From an uncultured Ruminiclostridium sp. (GTDB lineage Bacteria; Bacillota; Clostridia; Oscillospirales; Ruminococcaceae), in NCBI GenBank assembly GCA_934490165.1, contig CAKSTB010000002.1, forward strand, positions 124,001 to 188,000: DNA of 64,000 nucleotides. Reading direction: 5' to 3'. Below the pieces are notes generated by a model. It was not told where the DNA came from, did no database searches, and was given only the letters and a program-made list of their open reading frames with translations. A program made the position numbers and the translations under genes. Below are positions 22,565 through 31,761 of the stretch, one piece after another (position 1 is the stretch's first letter; each line of letters opens with the position of its first letter).

Positions 22565-24298
22565 TCAGACCTTCCAGCCTGCCGCCTGCTCACGTTCTAC
22601 TACAAAGCGGCGATAAAGTCCGTCTACAGCTACAAGCTCATCATGAGTACCCTGCTGAACGATCTCACCGTGATCAACAACAAAGATACAGTCGGCATTG
22701 CGCACGGTCTTGAGCCTGTGGGCTATCATAATTACCGTCTTATCGCAAGTCAGCTCAGAAACAGCCTCCATAAGCTCCTTTTCGTTCTCGGGGTCAACGT
22801 TCGCGGTCGCTTCATCAAGAATGATGATTGGCGCATCCTTCATAATTGCACGAGCAATGCAAATTCTCTGGCGTTCGCCGCCTGAGAGTGTTGCGCCGCC
22901 TTCGCCGATCATGGTATCAAATCCGTCAGGCAGTGCCGTAATGAAGTCATAGCAACGGGCTTTTTTAGCCGCTTCTTTCACCTCGTCAAGCGAAGCATCG
23001 GGTCTGCCGAAACGGATATTGTTAGCTATTGTGTCGGAAAAGAGATATGTCCGCTGGAACACAAATGAGAAATTTCTGATAAGGCTGTCGTAACTGTACT
23101 CCTTTACATTGTGTCCGCCAAGGCTCACACTGCCGCCCTGCACATCCCAGAAGCGCGCCATAAGGTTGCAAAGCGTGGTCTTGCCCGAGCCTGACGGACC
23201 GACAATTGCCACGGTGGTCTTTTCCGGAATGCTTAACGAAATATCGTGCAAAATCGGCTTGCTGTCGTAGGAAAAGTCAACATGATCGAGTGTGATATCC
23301 TTATGTTCGGGTGCGAGCTCTTCGCCGTCAATATCCATGGGTTCTACACTCAGTATGGAGTTTGCCTTGTCAACTCCTATATCGATCGAACGGAAGAGTG
23401 ACGAGAAGCTGCCCGCGCTGTCAAGCTGTTCAAAGAGGATAAACGAGCAGATAAGCATCAGAAGGCAGTAAGAAAGCTCCATTGTGCCGTTAAAATAGAA
23501 TACAAGCGCGGCAACGCAGACAGCAATGCCTGTGAGCTTATTTATGACAAACTGAGCCAGCATATAAAGCACAGAGGGTATCTCCATACCGAACGAGGCT
23601 TTTCGCGACTCCTCCACAGCAGTATGCACCTGTGTTGCCGAGTCATGAACGAGATTAAAATTCTTGACCTCGGCGATACCCTGCACATATTCAAGAACCT
23701 TTGAAACAAGGCGTTCATCGGCATTGAATTTGCGCTGTGCGAGCGACTGCTCCGCCCTCTGCATAGCGGCATTGACAGCAAAGAAAAGAATCAGTCCCGC
23801 AAGAGTGATAAGTCCCATGCGCGGGTCAAAAAAGAACATCATAACGGCGATAATGCCGGAGGTCAGAAAGCCCCTCGTTGCGACCATAACCACACGGGTT
23901 GCGACATTCGCCATATTCTCCATTGTATTGGTGGTAACTGAGGTCACCTCTCCGAGGCTGTTGTCGTTGAACCAGCCCATAGGCAGATACCGCAGGTGCT
24001 CTGCGATCTCGATGCGCTTATTTGCGCAGGCGCGGTAGCCCGCGCGGGTCTGGAGCATGGTGGACTTCATATTGATAGCGATAGTTACGATAAGCGAAAC
24101 AACTATCACGCCTAGGCTGCTCCAAAGTGTTGTCATTGTGACATCGTTTTTCAAAAGCGCACTTATGACAATGGCGGCGGCGGGAATACGCATAGCGGAG
24201 CAAATCGCGCTGACAACTCCGAGCCATATGGAGACAATGAACATTTTGCGGTTTTCGGTGCCGCAAAAAGCGAAAAACTTTTTCAGTGTTCTGAACAT
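22565..24298 (-). CDS. ABC transporter permease/ATPase, second subunit of heterodimer
   Basis: This 577-residue half-transporter has six membrane helices (about 15-310), then a nucleotide-binding domain with Walker A GPSGSGKTT (about 367), signature LSGGERQR, Walker B IIILDEATANVD and H-loop AHR. The start is the ATG at 24298 after GGAGGTGG; it shares one base with the stop of the partner gene, giving tight coupling. The pair resembles type-IV exporter-fold heterodimers, including IrtAB/YbtPQ-like siderophore importers. The ECF module upstream in the operon fits metal or metallophore handling, but this is inference. Confidence 0.9.
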   Translation of the reverse strand: MFRTLKKFFAFCGTENRKMFIVSIWLGVVSAICSAMRIPAAAIVISALLKNDVTMTTLWSSLGVIVVSLIVTIAINMKSTMLQTRAGYRACANKRIEIAEHLRYLPMGWFNDNSLGEVTSVTTNTMENMANVATRVVMVATRGFLTSGIIAVMMFFFDPRMGLITLAGLILFFAVNAAMQRAEQSLAQRKFNADERLVSKVLEYVQGIAEVKNFNLVHDSATQVHTAVEESRKASFGMEIPSVLYMLAQFVINKLTGIAVCVAALVFYFNGTMELSYCLLMLICSFILFEQLDSAGSFSSLFRSIDIGVDKANSILSVEPMDIDGEELAPEHKDITLDHVDFSYDSKPILHDISLSIPEKTTVAIVGPSGSGKTTLCNLMARFWDVQGGSVSLGGHNVKEYSYDSLIRNFSFVFQRTYLFSDTIANNIRFGRPDASLDEVKEAAKKARCYDFITALPDGFDTMIGEGGATLSGGERQRICIARAIMKDAPIIILDEATANVDPENEKELMEAVSELTCDKTVIMIAHRLKTVRNADCIFVVDHGEIVQQGTHDELVAVDGLYRRFVVEREQAAGWKV

Positions 24299-26058
24299 TA
24301 CGCCACCTCCCCGTTGTCTTTTACGCTGATGTGGGCTTCCCACATAGTTTTGTATAGCGGACAGCTTTCGAGAAGCTCCTCTTGTGTGCCTATAGCTTCG
24401 ATCTGTCCTTTATTTACAACGATGATCCTGTCGGCATCGGCAATGGTAGAAAGCCTGTGTGCAATGACGATCAGCGTCTTGCCGCGCACAAGCAGTGCAA
24501 GTGCGGACTGGATAACGGCTTCGTTTTCCGGGTCGGTGTAGGATGTTGCCTCGTCAAGAATAACGATAGGCGCGTCCTTAAGCATAGCGCGGGCTATCGA
24601 TATACGCTGTCGCTCACCGCCGGAGAGATGTCCGCCGGAAGCGCCGCACATGGTCTGATAGCCGTCTTCAAGGCTCATGATGAACTCGTGACAGCCGCAC
24701 TTTTTCGCCGCGTTGATAACCTCCTCATCGGTCGCGCCCTTCCTGCCCATACGAATATTATCCATGACCGTAAGATCAAAGAGGTAGTTATCCTGTGATA
24801 CATAGGCAATACGGTCGGTGCAGTCTTTAAGCGGCAGTGTGCGGATATCCACTCCGCCAAGCTCGATCGAACCGTCCTTCACGTCCCAGAGAGAGGCGAT
24901 AAGGCGGGCTATGGTGGATTTTCCGCTTCCCGACGGGCCGACAAGAGCGTTTACCGTTCCCGGCTCTATACGCAGGCTGACATCGTGCAGTACTTCCTTA
25001 TCGCGGTAGGCAAAGCGGACGTTTTTAAGCTCAACGGAGTTGTCCTCCGGCAGCTTTTCCGCCGTTTCGGGGCGCTTCATATCCTCTTCGGACAGTATAT
25101 CGGCAACCTCGCCGACAATAGTAGTCACCTGCGCGATATCATCGGTATAGGAAAAGGCTGTGATAAGCGGCTGCATAACGCCGAATGAAAGGACGATGAC
25201 GGTCAGGAAGGTTTCCGCCGAGAGCGTGCCGTTCATATAAAGCAGACAGCCTATCGGCAGGATACCGAGCAGTGTTGACGGGAAAATCGCCATTCCCGCT
25301 ACCTGTCCGAACAGGCTTCCGCGCATCCAGTCGATAAAGCAGTCCGCGCCCTCTTTGGCGGCGGATACAAATTTAGCGTAGCCTGTTTTAGACTGACCGA
25401 ATGCTTTTATGACATCAATGCCGCCGATATACTCAACGGCGGTGTCATTGAGGGCTTTTGTCGAGGTCACGGTACGTCTGAACTTCTCGTTATATCCGCT
25501 GAACATAGATATAAAGCATATAATGCCGAGCGGCAGGACGATGAACATTGAAAGTCCCATGCGCCAGTCCTCAACGAACAGCAAAGCAAGCACTGCCAGT
25601 GCGCCGACAATATTGGAGGTCATTTCCGGCAGTAGGTGTGCAAGGGTCGTTTCAATTGAATCGACGCGCTCCACGATGATATTCTTATACGAACCCGAGG
25701 AGCGGTCGAGCACCGTGCCGAGCGGCAGTGACGCCAGTTTATCGAGCAGGCGGATACGGGTGTTGGCAAGCACATAAAATGTGGCGTGATGGGATAGAGA
25801 GGTAGACACGCTGTGCAGTACATAACGCAGCACCCAGCACAGTGCCATCCATACACAGAGTATAAGACACTGTGACAACTCCGCTGTGCCGTTTACAAGC
25901 TCGGTGATGATTTCTATAATGATGAAATAAGGAATGAGTGAGCAGGCGACACCGAGCAGTGCCGCGATAATACTCAATGCGTATTCGCTCCGCCTGCCTT
26001 TTGCAAGCTCTGCCAGCCACGAGGAGGCGGAACGCTTTTGCTCAGAGGTGTTATTCAT
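24298..26058 (-). CDS. ABC transporter permease/ATPase, first subunit of heterodimer
   Basis: This 586-residue half-transporter has six membrane helices in the first 320 residues. Its nucleotide-binding domain has Walker A GPSGSGKST (374-382), Q-loop YVSQDN, signature LSGGERQR (479-486), Walker B PIVILDEATSYTD and H-loop AHR. It lies between the MptD-type S component and its partner subunit, all on the minus strand with short gaps. An ATCGGAGGAA site precedes the ATG. Confidence 0.9.
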   Translation of the reverse strand: MNNTSEQKRSASSWLAELAKGRRSEYALSIIAALLGVACSLIPYFIIIEIITELVNGTAELSQCLILCVWMALCWVLRYVLHSVSTSLSHHATFYVLANTRIRLLDKLASLPLGTVLDRSSGSYKNIIVERVDSIETTLAHLLPEMTSNIVGALAVLALLFVEDWRMGLSMFIVLPLGIICFISMFSGYNEKFRRTVTSTKALNDTAVEYIGGIDVIKAFGQSKTGYAKFVSAAKEGADCFIDWMRGSLFGQVAGMAIFPSTLLGILPIGCLLYMNGTLSAETFLTVIVLSFGVMQPLITAFSYTDDIAQVTTIVGEVADILSEEDMKRPETAEKLPEDNSVELKNVRFAYRDKEVLHDVSLRIEPGTVNALVGPSGSGKSTIARLIASLWDVKDGSIELGGVDIRTLPLKDCTDRIAYVSQDNYLFDLTVMDNIRMGRKGATDEEVINAAKKCGCHEFIMSLEDGYQTMCGASGGHLSGGERQRISIARAMLKDAPIVILDEATSYTDPENEAVIQSALALLVRGKTLIVIAHRLSTIADADRIIVVNKGQIEAIGTQEELLESCPLYKTMWEAHISVKDNGEVA

Positions 26059-26079
26059 AAATAGTTCCTCCGATATGTA

Positions 26080-26655
26080 TTACGCTGCAAGATGCTTCTT
26101 CACTATTCTCCTGCCGATCATCGCACCGATAAATGCGGCGATAATTACGCCTGCGACCAATGCGACCGACCACCATGACTGAAGTATATCGGAGGCCGCG
26201 ACAATGTTATCCTGACGACCGTCCGATACCATTTGATCTGCCATAGCCTGTGCGGCGATACCGTAAGGAATAACAGTGCTTCCGAATGCGGCGAATACCT
26301 GATTGATAATGTAGCTTATGGTGAGAGCCTTTCCGTTGCCGTAGCCTATCTTCCACAGAAGCAGTTCTGCAATGACACCGGAGAGAAGGAACAGAATGAT
26401 ATACGGCAGATAGCCGCCCATAATAGCGCGGACAATGCTGTAAATGAGGATCGCACCGGGCTTTTTCACCTTTGTGCCGATTATGAAGTAGACAACACCC
26501 TCAAGCAGGGCGAAGAATACAGGCATAAGAATAATGGTGATCGGCGTTGCGTACAAGAGTGAGCTTGCGAAGAAAAGCACCACGTTGATGAGCGCCAGCA
26601 GGACAACCGTGAATATGTCCTTGATCTTCAGTTTGTTTGTACTTTCTGTTTTCAT
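26080..26655 (-). CDS. MptD-family ECF transporter S component
   Basis: The 191-residue membrane protein has about five to six helices and the MptD layout (YATPITIILMPVFFALLEGV, then IPYGIAAQAMADQMVSDGRQ). S components bind the substrate in ECF uptake systems and dock onto EcfT. It sits 55 bases downstream of a gene that supplies both ATPases and EcfT, completing an ECF transporter. AGGAGT precedes the ATG. The substrate is not identifiable. Confidence 0.85.
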   Translation of the reverse strand: MKTESTNKLKIKDIFTVVLLALINVVLFFASSLLYATPITIILMPVFFALLEGVVYFIIGTKVKKPGAILIYSIVRAIMGGYLPYIILFLLSGVIAELLLWKIGYGNGKALTISYIINQVFAAFGSTVIPYGIAAQAMADQMVSDGRQDNIVAASDILQSWWSVALVAGVIIAAFIGAMIGRRIVKKHLAA

Positions 26656-26710
26656 AGTTAAAAACTCCTTTGATTTGTTTTTTATATTTCAGCCGCCTTT
26701 AAGGCAACTG

Positions 26711-28873
26711 TTACATAATTAAAGCGGCAGTGATCGATGCCGCGAGCAGGACACAGAATACTATATCCCATGCGGAGAAGCTGAGCGAGAGGTAGTTGCT
26801 CTTTCGCAGACGCAGGTCGATACCTCTTGTTTCGGCGGAGGCGGAAAGCGTTTCCGCTATGCGGATAACACGCAGAGCCATCGGAACTGTCAGAATCTCG
26901 ATATAGGACGGAAGCGCGCGTATTTTCTGCCACGGTGTCACAAACGCTCCGCGCGTGCGGACGGATTGGCGCAACAGCTTCATATCGCCGGACAGCACCG
27001 GGAAGAAGCGAAAAATCACGGCGACTATCATAATAAGCCGTTCGGGAAGATGCATATTGCGCAGTGCGGCTAATGTCCTGCTTGCTTCGTTGCGCCCTAT
27101 CAGCGTCCGCATTGAGATGCCTATGGCGATAATTCGAGGGAACAGCACCAGCATAAACGAAAATACCGTATTTGGTAGCAGTGCGTTTGCCGCCCAAAGT
27201 GCTCCAAAGCTTATGCCGCCCGCAAGCGCAGTTACGAACCACCCGTCAACGGCGGTCAGAAGCATCAGTGCCGCATAAGCGGCATAAACAAGGCGGTTAT
27301 TTGTACCTGAGATCACGATCATCAGGGCAAGCCAGAAAATCAGCTTTGTTGCCGGGTGAAACAGCTCTTTATGCTGTTTTTGCGGCTGAACCGCCGCGGA
27401 GTGAAAACGCTCCATATACTGCCGTACCGTTTGCAGTTCCTGCCCGGTGCCGACCGAAAATTCCATTTCGGCGCGCCCGCCCGACAAGCCTATGCAACGG
27501 TCGCATACGCCCGCTATAAGCTCAAGATCGTGGGTGATTATAAGCACGGTCTTTTCTTTGCGCATCTCGCGGATCAGCGCCGAGCAACGTTCAAGACTTT
27601 CTGCATCCTGCCCCGCTGTCGGCTCATCAAGTATGACTATCGGCTTATCGGACAGGTACGCCATCATTAAAGTAAGCTTCTGCATCTGTCCGCCTGACAG
27701 GGAAAACGGGTGTCTGTCGCGGCATTCCCACATTCCCATGCTTTTAAGGAGCGTTTCCGTCTTCTGCTCAAACTCGGGTGTTACCGTATGACCGTATTGA
27801 AGCTCATGTAGAACAGAGTTTGTGAAGAACTGGAACTCAGCCTCCTGCATTATGAACAGGACTTGTTTTTGCAATTGTTTTGGCTTTTGCGGCTTTCCGA
27901 AAAGCGTTATTGTGCCGCCCGAGGGACGATAAAGTCCCGCGATAAGCTTGCCGATAGTTGTTTTACCGCAACCGTTTGCGCCCACTAACCCTACTATCTC
28001 GTGCTCGCGGACGGAAAAGCTAAGATCGAAAAGAATTGCTCCCGCGTTTTTGTCGTATGTATAACGCACGCCCGCAACAGAAAGCGCCTGCGATGCATTG
28101 TCGGGCGGCGGTGTCTTTTCCGGCACGGCAACTTTTTCAAGGTCAAATGTGCGCAGGCAGAGCGCGTGAAGCTGCTCCGGTGAGAGGGCGTTTGCCTGTT
28201 CGACTGTATATTTTGCTTTTATACCGCCGTTCTCCATAACCCAGTATTCATCGGCTATGTCTGAAAGATAATACAGGCGGTGTTCACTCAGAAGCAAGGT
28301 CTTACCCTGCTTTTTCAGCGCAAGAAGAATGGTTTTAAGCTGCTGTGTCGCGGCAAAATCAAGGTTCGCCGTCGGCTCGTCAAGGAGGAAAATTTCCGTA
28401 TCCATCGCCCATGCCGACAGTATGGATATAAGCTGTCGCTCACCGCTTGAAAGCTCATAAACATTGCGGTTTTTAAGGCGTTCAAGGTGAAATATCTCGA
28501 ACGCTTCGTCAACCCTTTGCCGTATCTTGTCCTGCGGCAAGCCGTGATTTTCAAGACCGAATGCCACCTCGTTGGAGCTGTTTACGGTGAAAAACTGGCT
28601 TCGCGGATCCTGAAACACGGAAGCCGCAAGCTCACCTATCTCACCAATTCCCAGTCCGTCCGTATCCTTGCCGCAAAGGTGGCAATAGCCCTTAAGCTCA
28701 CCCTCGTAAAACTGAGGTATCAGTCCGTTTATACAGCGCAGAAGAGTGGACTTTCCGCAGCCGCTTCCGCCGCAAAGCACTACGCAACGACCCTTTGGAA
28801 TACTTCCTGTTGTCAGGCCGAGTGTAGGGGCTTTTTCCTCTGCATATTGAAATTCAAATTCAAAATCTATCAT
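26711..28873 (-). CDS. EcfA-EcfA'-EcfT triple fusion of an ECF transporter
   Basis: One 720-residue frame carries two ABC ATPase domains and a transmembrane domain. Domain 1 has Walker A GGSGCGKST (about 36), signature LSSGERQ and Walker B LLDEPTANLD. Domain 2 has Walker A GANGCGKTT (about 297), signature LSGGQMQ and Walker B ILDEPTAGQD. From about residue 490 five helices follow, with the EcfT coupling motif SAETRGID near the C-terminus. These are normally three separate genes. Together with the MptD-type protein it would form a complete ECF importer. Confidence 0.88.
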   Translation of the reverse strand: MIDFEFEFQYAEEKAPTLGLTTGSIPKGRCVVLCGGSGCGKSTLLRCINGLIPQFYEGELKGYCHLCGKDTDGLGIGEIGELAASVFQDPRSQFFTVNSSNEVAFGLENHGLPQDKIRQRVDEAFEIFHLERLKNRNVYELSSGERQLISILSAWAMDTEIFLLDEPTANLDFAATQQLKTILLALKKQGKTLLLSEHRLYYLSDIADEYWVMENGGIKAKYTVEQANALSPEQLHALCLRTFDLEKVAVPEKTPPPDNASQALSVAGVRYTYDKNAGAILFDLSFSVREHEIVGLVGANGCGKTTIGKLIAGLYRPSGGTITLFGKPQKPKQLQKQVLFIMQEAEFQFFTNSVLHELQYGHTVTPEFEQKTETLLKSMGMWECRDRHPFSLSGGQMQKLTLMMAYLSDKPIVILDEPTAGQDAESLERCSALIREMRKEKTVLIITHDLELIAGVCDRCIGLSGGRAEMEFSVGTGQELQTVRQYMERFHSAAVQPQKQHKELFHPATKLIFWLALMIVISGTNNRLVYAAYAALMLLTAVDGWFVTALAGGISFGALWAANALLPNTVFSFMLVLFPRIIAIGISMRTLIGRNEASRTLAALRNMHLPERLIMIVAVIFRFFPVLSGDMKLLRQSVRTRGAFVTPWQKIRALPSYIEILTVPMALRVIRIAETLSASAETRGIDLRLRKSNYLSLSFSAWDIVFCVLLAASITAALIM

Positions 28874-28882
28874 GGTTATCTC

Positions 28883-28950
28883 TTTTCTTTTGGTTAGCGT
28901 GGTCTAACCGCTTTCCGTAAGAAACGGGCGGGATCGCCGCCCGAAAAATT
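28883..28950 (-). promoter_or_regulatory. Palindrome and hairpin between TetR and the ECF gene
   Basis: On the minus strand a GGGCGG/CCGCCC hairpin is followed by GTTTCTT, and then GGTTAGACCACGCTAACC, a 6-base-arm palindrome. The palindrome could be an operator, and the hairpin a partial terminator after the TetR gene. Confidence 0.4.
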
Positions 28951-28959
28951 CTCGGCTGT

Positions 28960-29568
28960 TCATTCAAGCGTATCGCATAAATGCTGCCAGCCCGCATTGA
29001 AAAAGCCGATCAGTATATGCAGGCATTCAAGCATTTTATCCTCCGACAAATGCTCGTCAAGCAGCTGTCTGAAATACCAGAACTGCGAACCCATCATCAA
29101 CCGTATAGCATCGGCATTGGGTGCTTTTCCGAAGATACGGCAGAAAAATTCTACCGTCTGCTCTGTCTTCTGCCGCATCATTCCGTTTAGCATTGCTTCC
29201 GCAGAGCTTCCGTCACTGCGGCTGAAAAACAAGGTGCACTCATCGTAATGCTCGGTCAGGAGCTTTATATATATACGTTCTTCAAAATCTATCGCTTTCA
29301 GAAGAGCATCTGTTGTGCCTGCCTGCCCCGCTTTTTCATATTCTGCCACGGCAGGAGCAAAGGCGTCTTGCAAGGTTGTGAAAAATTCTTGCAAAAGGCT
29401 CATAAACAGTGCGTCCTTATTCTTGTACCGCGTGTATATGGCACCGGTCGTGACACCGGCATTCTCTGATATCTTATGGAGCGAGGCGTTCTGAAAACCG
29501 CAGGCGAGGAACTCCTCATATGCGGCTCTTATTATTCCGTCATCAAGGGAATGATCCTTATTTGCCAT
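28960..29568 (-). CDS. TetR/AcrR-family regulator of the ECF/ABC operon
   Basis: The protein has 202 residues from the ATG at 29568 after GGCAGGAGG; the longer frame upstream runs through the promoter. The N-terminal helix-turn-helix is at about 10-55 (GFQNASLHKISENAGVTTGA, then YTRYKNKDALFMSLLQEF). The ligand domain is helical. It is the first gene of the minus-strand run leading to the ECF and ABC genes and is likely to control them. Confidence 0.88.
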   Translation of the reverse strand: MANKDHSLDDGIIRAAYEEFLACGFQNASLHKISENAGVTTGAIYTRYKNKDALFMSLLQEFFTTLQDAFAPAVAEYEKAGQAGTTDALLKAIDFEERIYIKLLTEHYDECTLFFSRSDGSSAEAMLNGMMRQKTEQTVEFFCRIFGKAPNADAIRLMMGSQFWYFRQLLDEHLSEDKMLECLHILIGFFNAGWQHLCDTLE

Positions 29569-29589
29569 ATTTTCACCTCCTGCCTTAAT

Positions 29590-29646
29590 CAATAACGCCA
29601 TTATCAATAACGGTATTATTATAGCACAGCGATTTGCAAAATGCAA
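29590..29646 (-). promoter_or_regulatory. Promoter and candidate operator of the TetR operon
   Basis: On the minus strand TTGCAT (29646-29641), 17 bases and TATAAT (29623-29618) are followed by the imperfect palindrome CGTTATTGATAATGGCG. The motif TCAATAACG also occurs twice in direct orientation (plus strand 29589-29612). Confidence 0.7.
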
Positions 29647-29751
29647 GTGGTTTGGGATAATTTTATGGCGGGGGTGGAGTTATTTTACAGTGCTGTTTGT
29701 AACGGATATATGCGATATATAAAAAGGGCTGTGACACAGCCCGAAAAATAT

Positions 29752-29785
29752 AAAACGCTCCCCCGCTTGCGCGAAGGAGCGTTAT
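29752..29785 (-). terminator. Terminator after the propeller-like protein gene
   Basis: AACGCTCC and GGAGCGTT enclose a short GC loop, with A/T-rich flanks on both sides. A GGGCTGTGACACAGCCC hairpin lies next to it (29725-29742). Confidence 0.65.
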
Positions 29786-29786
29786 T

Positions 29787-31652
29787 TTATTCATCACGGT
29801 AAAGCTCTGCGTATTTGCCGTTCTGCGGCTCTGAATAATTTTCCGCTATACCGTTGACATTATCGTCGATCTTTACTACGTCTGCGTCTGTGTAAAGATA
29901 AAGCTCACCTGTATCGGCTGTGGTTCTGCCTTTAACAAAAAGAACCGAACCGTCATCATAAACCTGAAGCTGTGAAGCGTTTTCGCTTATTACCTGCATA
30001 TCTCCGCCGGGCTTTCGGCATTTCAGCGTACCTGTGCCCGATTTGCCGTCGTAATCGGTAAAGTAGTAGATGTTATCCTTATCGGCAACAATTCCTGTAG
30101 CGCCCAAAACCACACCGTTATCAAGCTGTTCACCGTCTACATAAACCTCATACCCGGCTTCTTCTCCGTTGGGATATTTGAAATACACAGCCTTATTTCC
30201 GTCAAGCTCAAGAAGAAATCTGTCTTTAAGTCCGTCTGCGATTTTCTTTGTTTCGATAATTGCGCCGTTTGATAAGACTGATTTATATAAGCTCAAGCCG
30301 TTTTTCTGCGTGTTGTCTTCTGCAAAGCAATAAATCGCACTGCCGTCACTTGCCATTTCACAATATGCGATCTCTTCATCGGGGAATAACTCGGTTACTG
30401 TTTTTTCGCTTGCAAAATAAAGCTCAATATTATCTATCGTTAAAGTGTCGTCATAGTTTTCGCTTATAAATGCACCGACTTCATATATCGAGCTGATTTC
30501 CGACATATTTATCTTTGCCGAGGTTGCGGGCTTATCCTCGTGCCGCAAAAGCAATACAGCGGGATATGGCAGTGACTTCTGACTTTGGAGTGCTCTGTAA
30601 AGGAGCTTCGTAACTGACTTTTCACTACTATCGCCGTTATAGAAATACAAGTCATCGCTGTAGAAAGGATAATCGGTTTCCTTGAGTTCTTTTCTCAGTG
30701 CGTCACGGCTCAGCTTTTCCGAGTACTTTTCGTGATCTTCAAGGTATTTGCTGTATGCCTTTTCATACTCGGCATCTGCATTGTTATCTGAGGACTTTGT
30801 CGGCTTTATCGGTTCTTGCATTGCCGCATCGGTGTCGGCAAGATCGTCATTTACATAATCCGCGTACTTTACTTTTGTGTTGTCCGCCTTGGAGTAGAAG
30901 GCTCTGACTTTGTTGCCGTCAAAGCATACAGGCGCAACACCTGTCACGTTTGTGTCGATCGTTTCACTCTTGCCGCTTAAAAGCTCCCACTCGCAAAGTG
31001 TACCTTCGTCCAGATAAACTATCGTATCGAGATCATCATTTCTGTACCAACGCAGAGTATCATCACTACCGACTATTTTTGTTACCTCGTCACTGCCGCT
31101 TTTAATGTAAAGCTCATTGCCCTCCGAGATAAACGCAACTCTGCTAAGATCGGGCGAATTTTCGTAGTAATATACATTCGCGCCTATCTTTTCGCTCTCG
31201 CCGTCTGCTATCGAATATTTGTACAAATACTTGTCATTCGTCATATAAAGAGCGGTATTGCCGCTCAGATCGATAACATAATCCTCATAGGCGTTGTCTG
31301 CGATTTTTTCATATTTATACCCATCGTCTTTGATATCGGCATAAAAAAGACTGCTGCCGTTTATCCAGAAAATACGATCCTTGTTTTCGTTAAATCTTAT
31401 TTTTGATGCAAGACCGCTTAATGTTATCGGCTTGCCTTTTGCACCGTTTGAGGATACATAAAGACTTCCGTCCTTTATGTAAGCGTACCTCTGCTCTTTT
31501 TTGCTTTGTGTGCTTATCAGAAGCACGGATATAACAGCCGCTATGACAAGCAGTGCTGCACCGATTATTATAACGGGCTTTAAAGCGGATCTTCGTACAG
31601 TGGCAGGTTCAAGAGTTGTCTGTTGTTTTTGGCTGTCGGTATGTAGGCTCAT
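29787..31652 (-). CDS. Membrane-anchored beta-propeller-like protein (DUF5050-like)
   Basis: This 621-residue protein has a short cytoplasmic tail, one membrane helix (about residues 27-46) and a large outside part. That part is made of repeated beta segments of the form YIKDGSLYVSS, YADIKDDGYKYEKIADNAYE and YYFTDYDGKSGTG, as in TolB/DUF5050 propellers. A charged, helical insertion (about 285-330) interrupts them. No catalytic motif is seen. It probably binds ligands or other surface proteins. GGGAGAAA precedes the ATG. Confidence 0.65.
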   Translation of the reverse strand: MSLHTDSQKQQTTLEPATVRRSALKPVIIIGAALLVIAAVISVLLISTQSKKEQRYAYIKDGSLYVSSNGAKGKPITLSGLASKIRFNENKDRIFWINGSSLFYADIKDDGYKYEKIADNAYEDYVIDLSGNTALYMTNDKYLYKYSIADGESEKIGANVYYYENSPDLSRVAFISEGNELYIKSGSDEVTKIVGSDDTLRWYRNDDLDTIVYLDEGTLCEWELLSGKSETIDTNVTGVAPVCFDGNKVRAFYSKADNTKVKYADYVNDDLADTDAAMQEPIKPTKSSDNNADAEYEKAYSKYLEDHEKYSEKLSRDALRKELKETDYPFYSDDLYFYNGDSSEKSVTKLLYRALQSQKSLPYPAVLLLRHEDKPATSAKINMSEISSIYEVGAFISENYDDTLTIDNIELYFASEKTVTELFPDEEIAYCEMASDGSAIYCFAEDNTQKNGLSLYKSVLSNGAIIETKKIADGLKDRFLLELDGNKAVYFKYPNGEEAGYEVYVDGEQLDNGVVLGATGIVADKDNIYYFTDYDGKSGTGTLKCRKPGGDMQVISENASQLQVYDDGSVLFVKGRTTADTGELYLYTDADVVKIDDNVNGIAENYSEPQNGKYAELYRDE

Positions 31653-31761
31653 ATATTTTCTCCCTTGCTTTGTGAGATGCTTTCATATTATTTCAATTCT
31701 ATCTCGTATAACAATTATACCGTATCGGCTTCTGCGACGATTTTTTTGCAAAAAGCTTATA

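Noticed and set aside
22492..22885. Plus-strand open frames opposite the ABC transporter gene
   Set aside because: They are antisense to the conserved nucleotide-binding domain and have no supporting signals.
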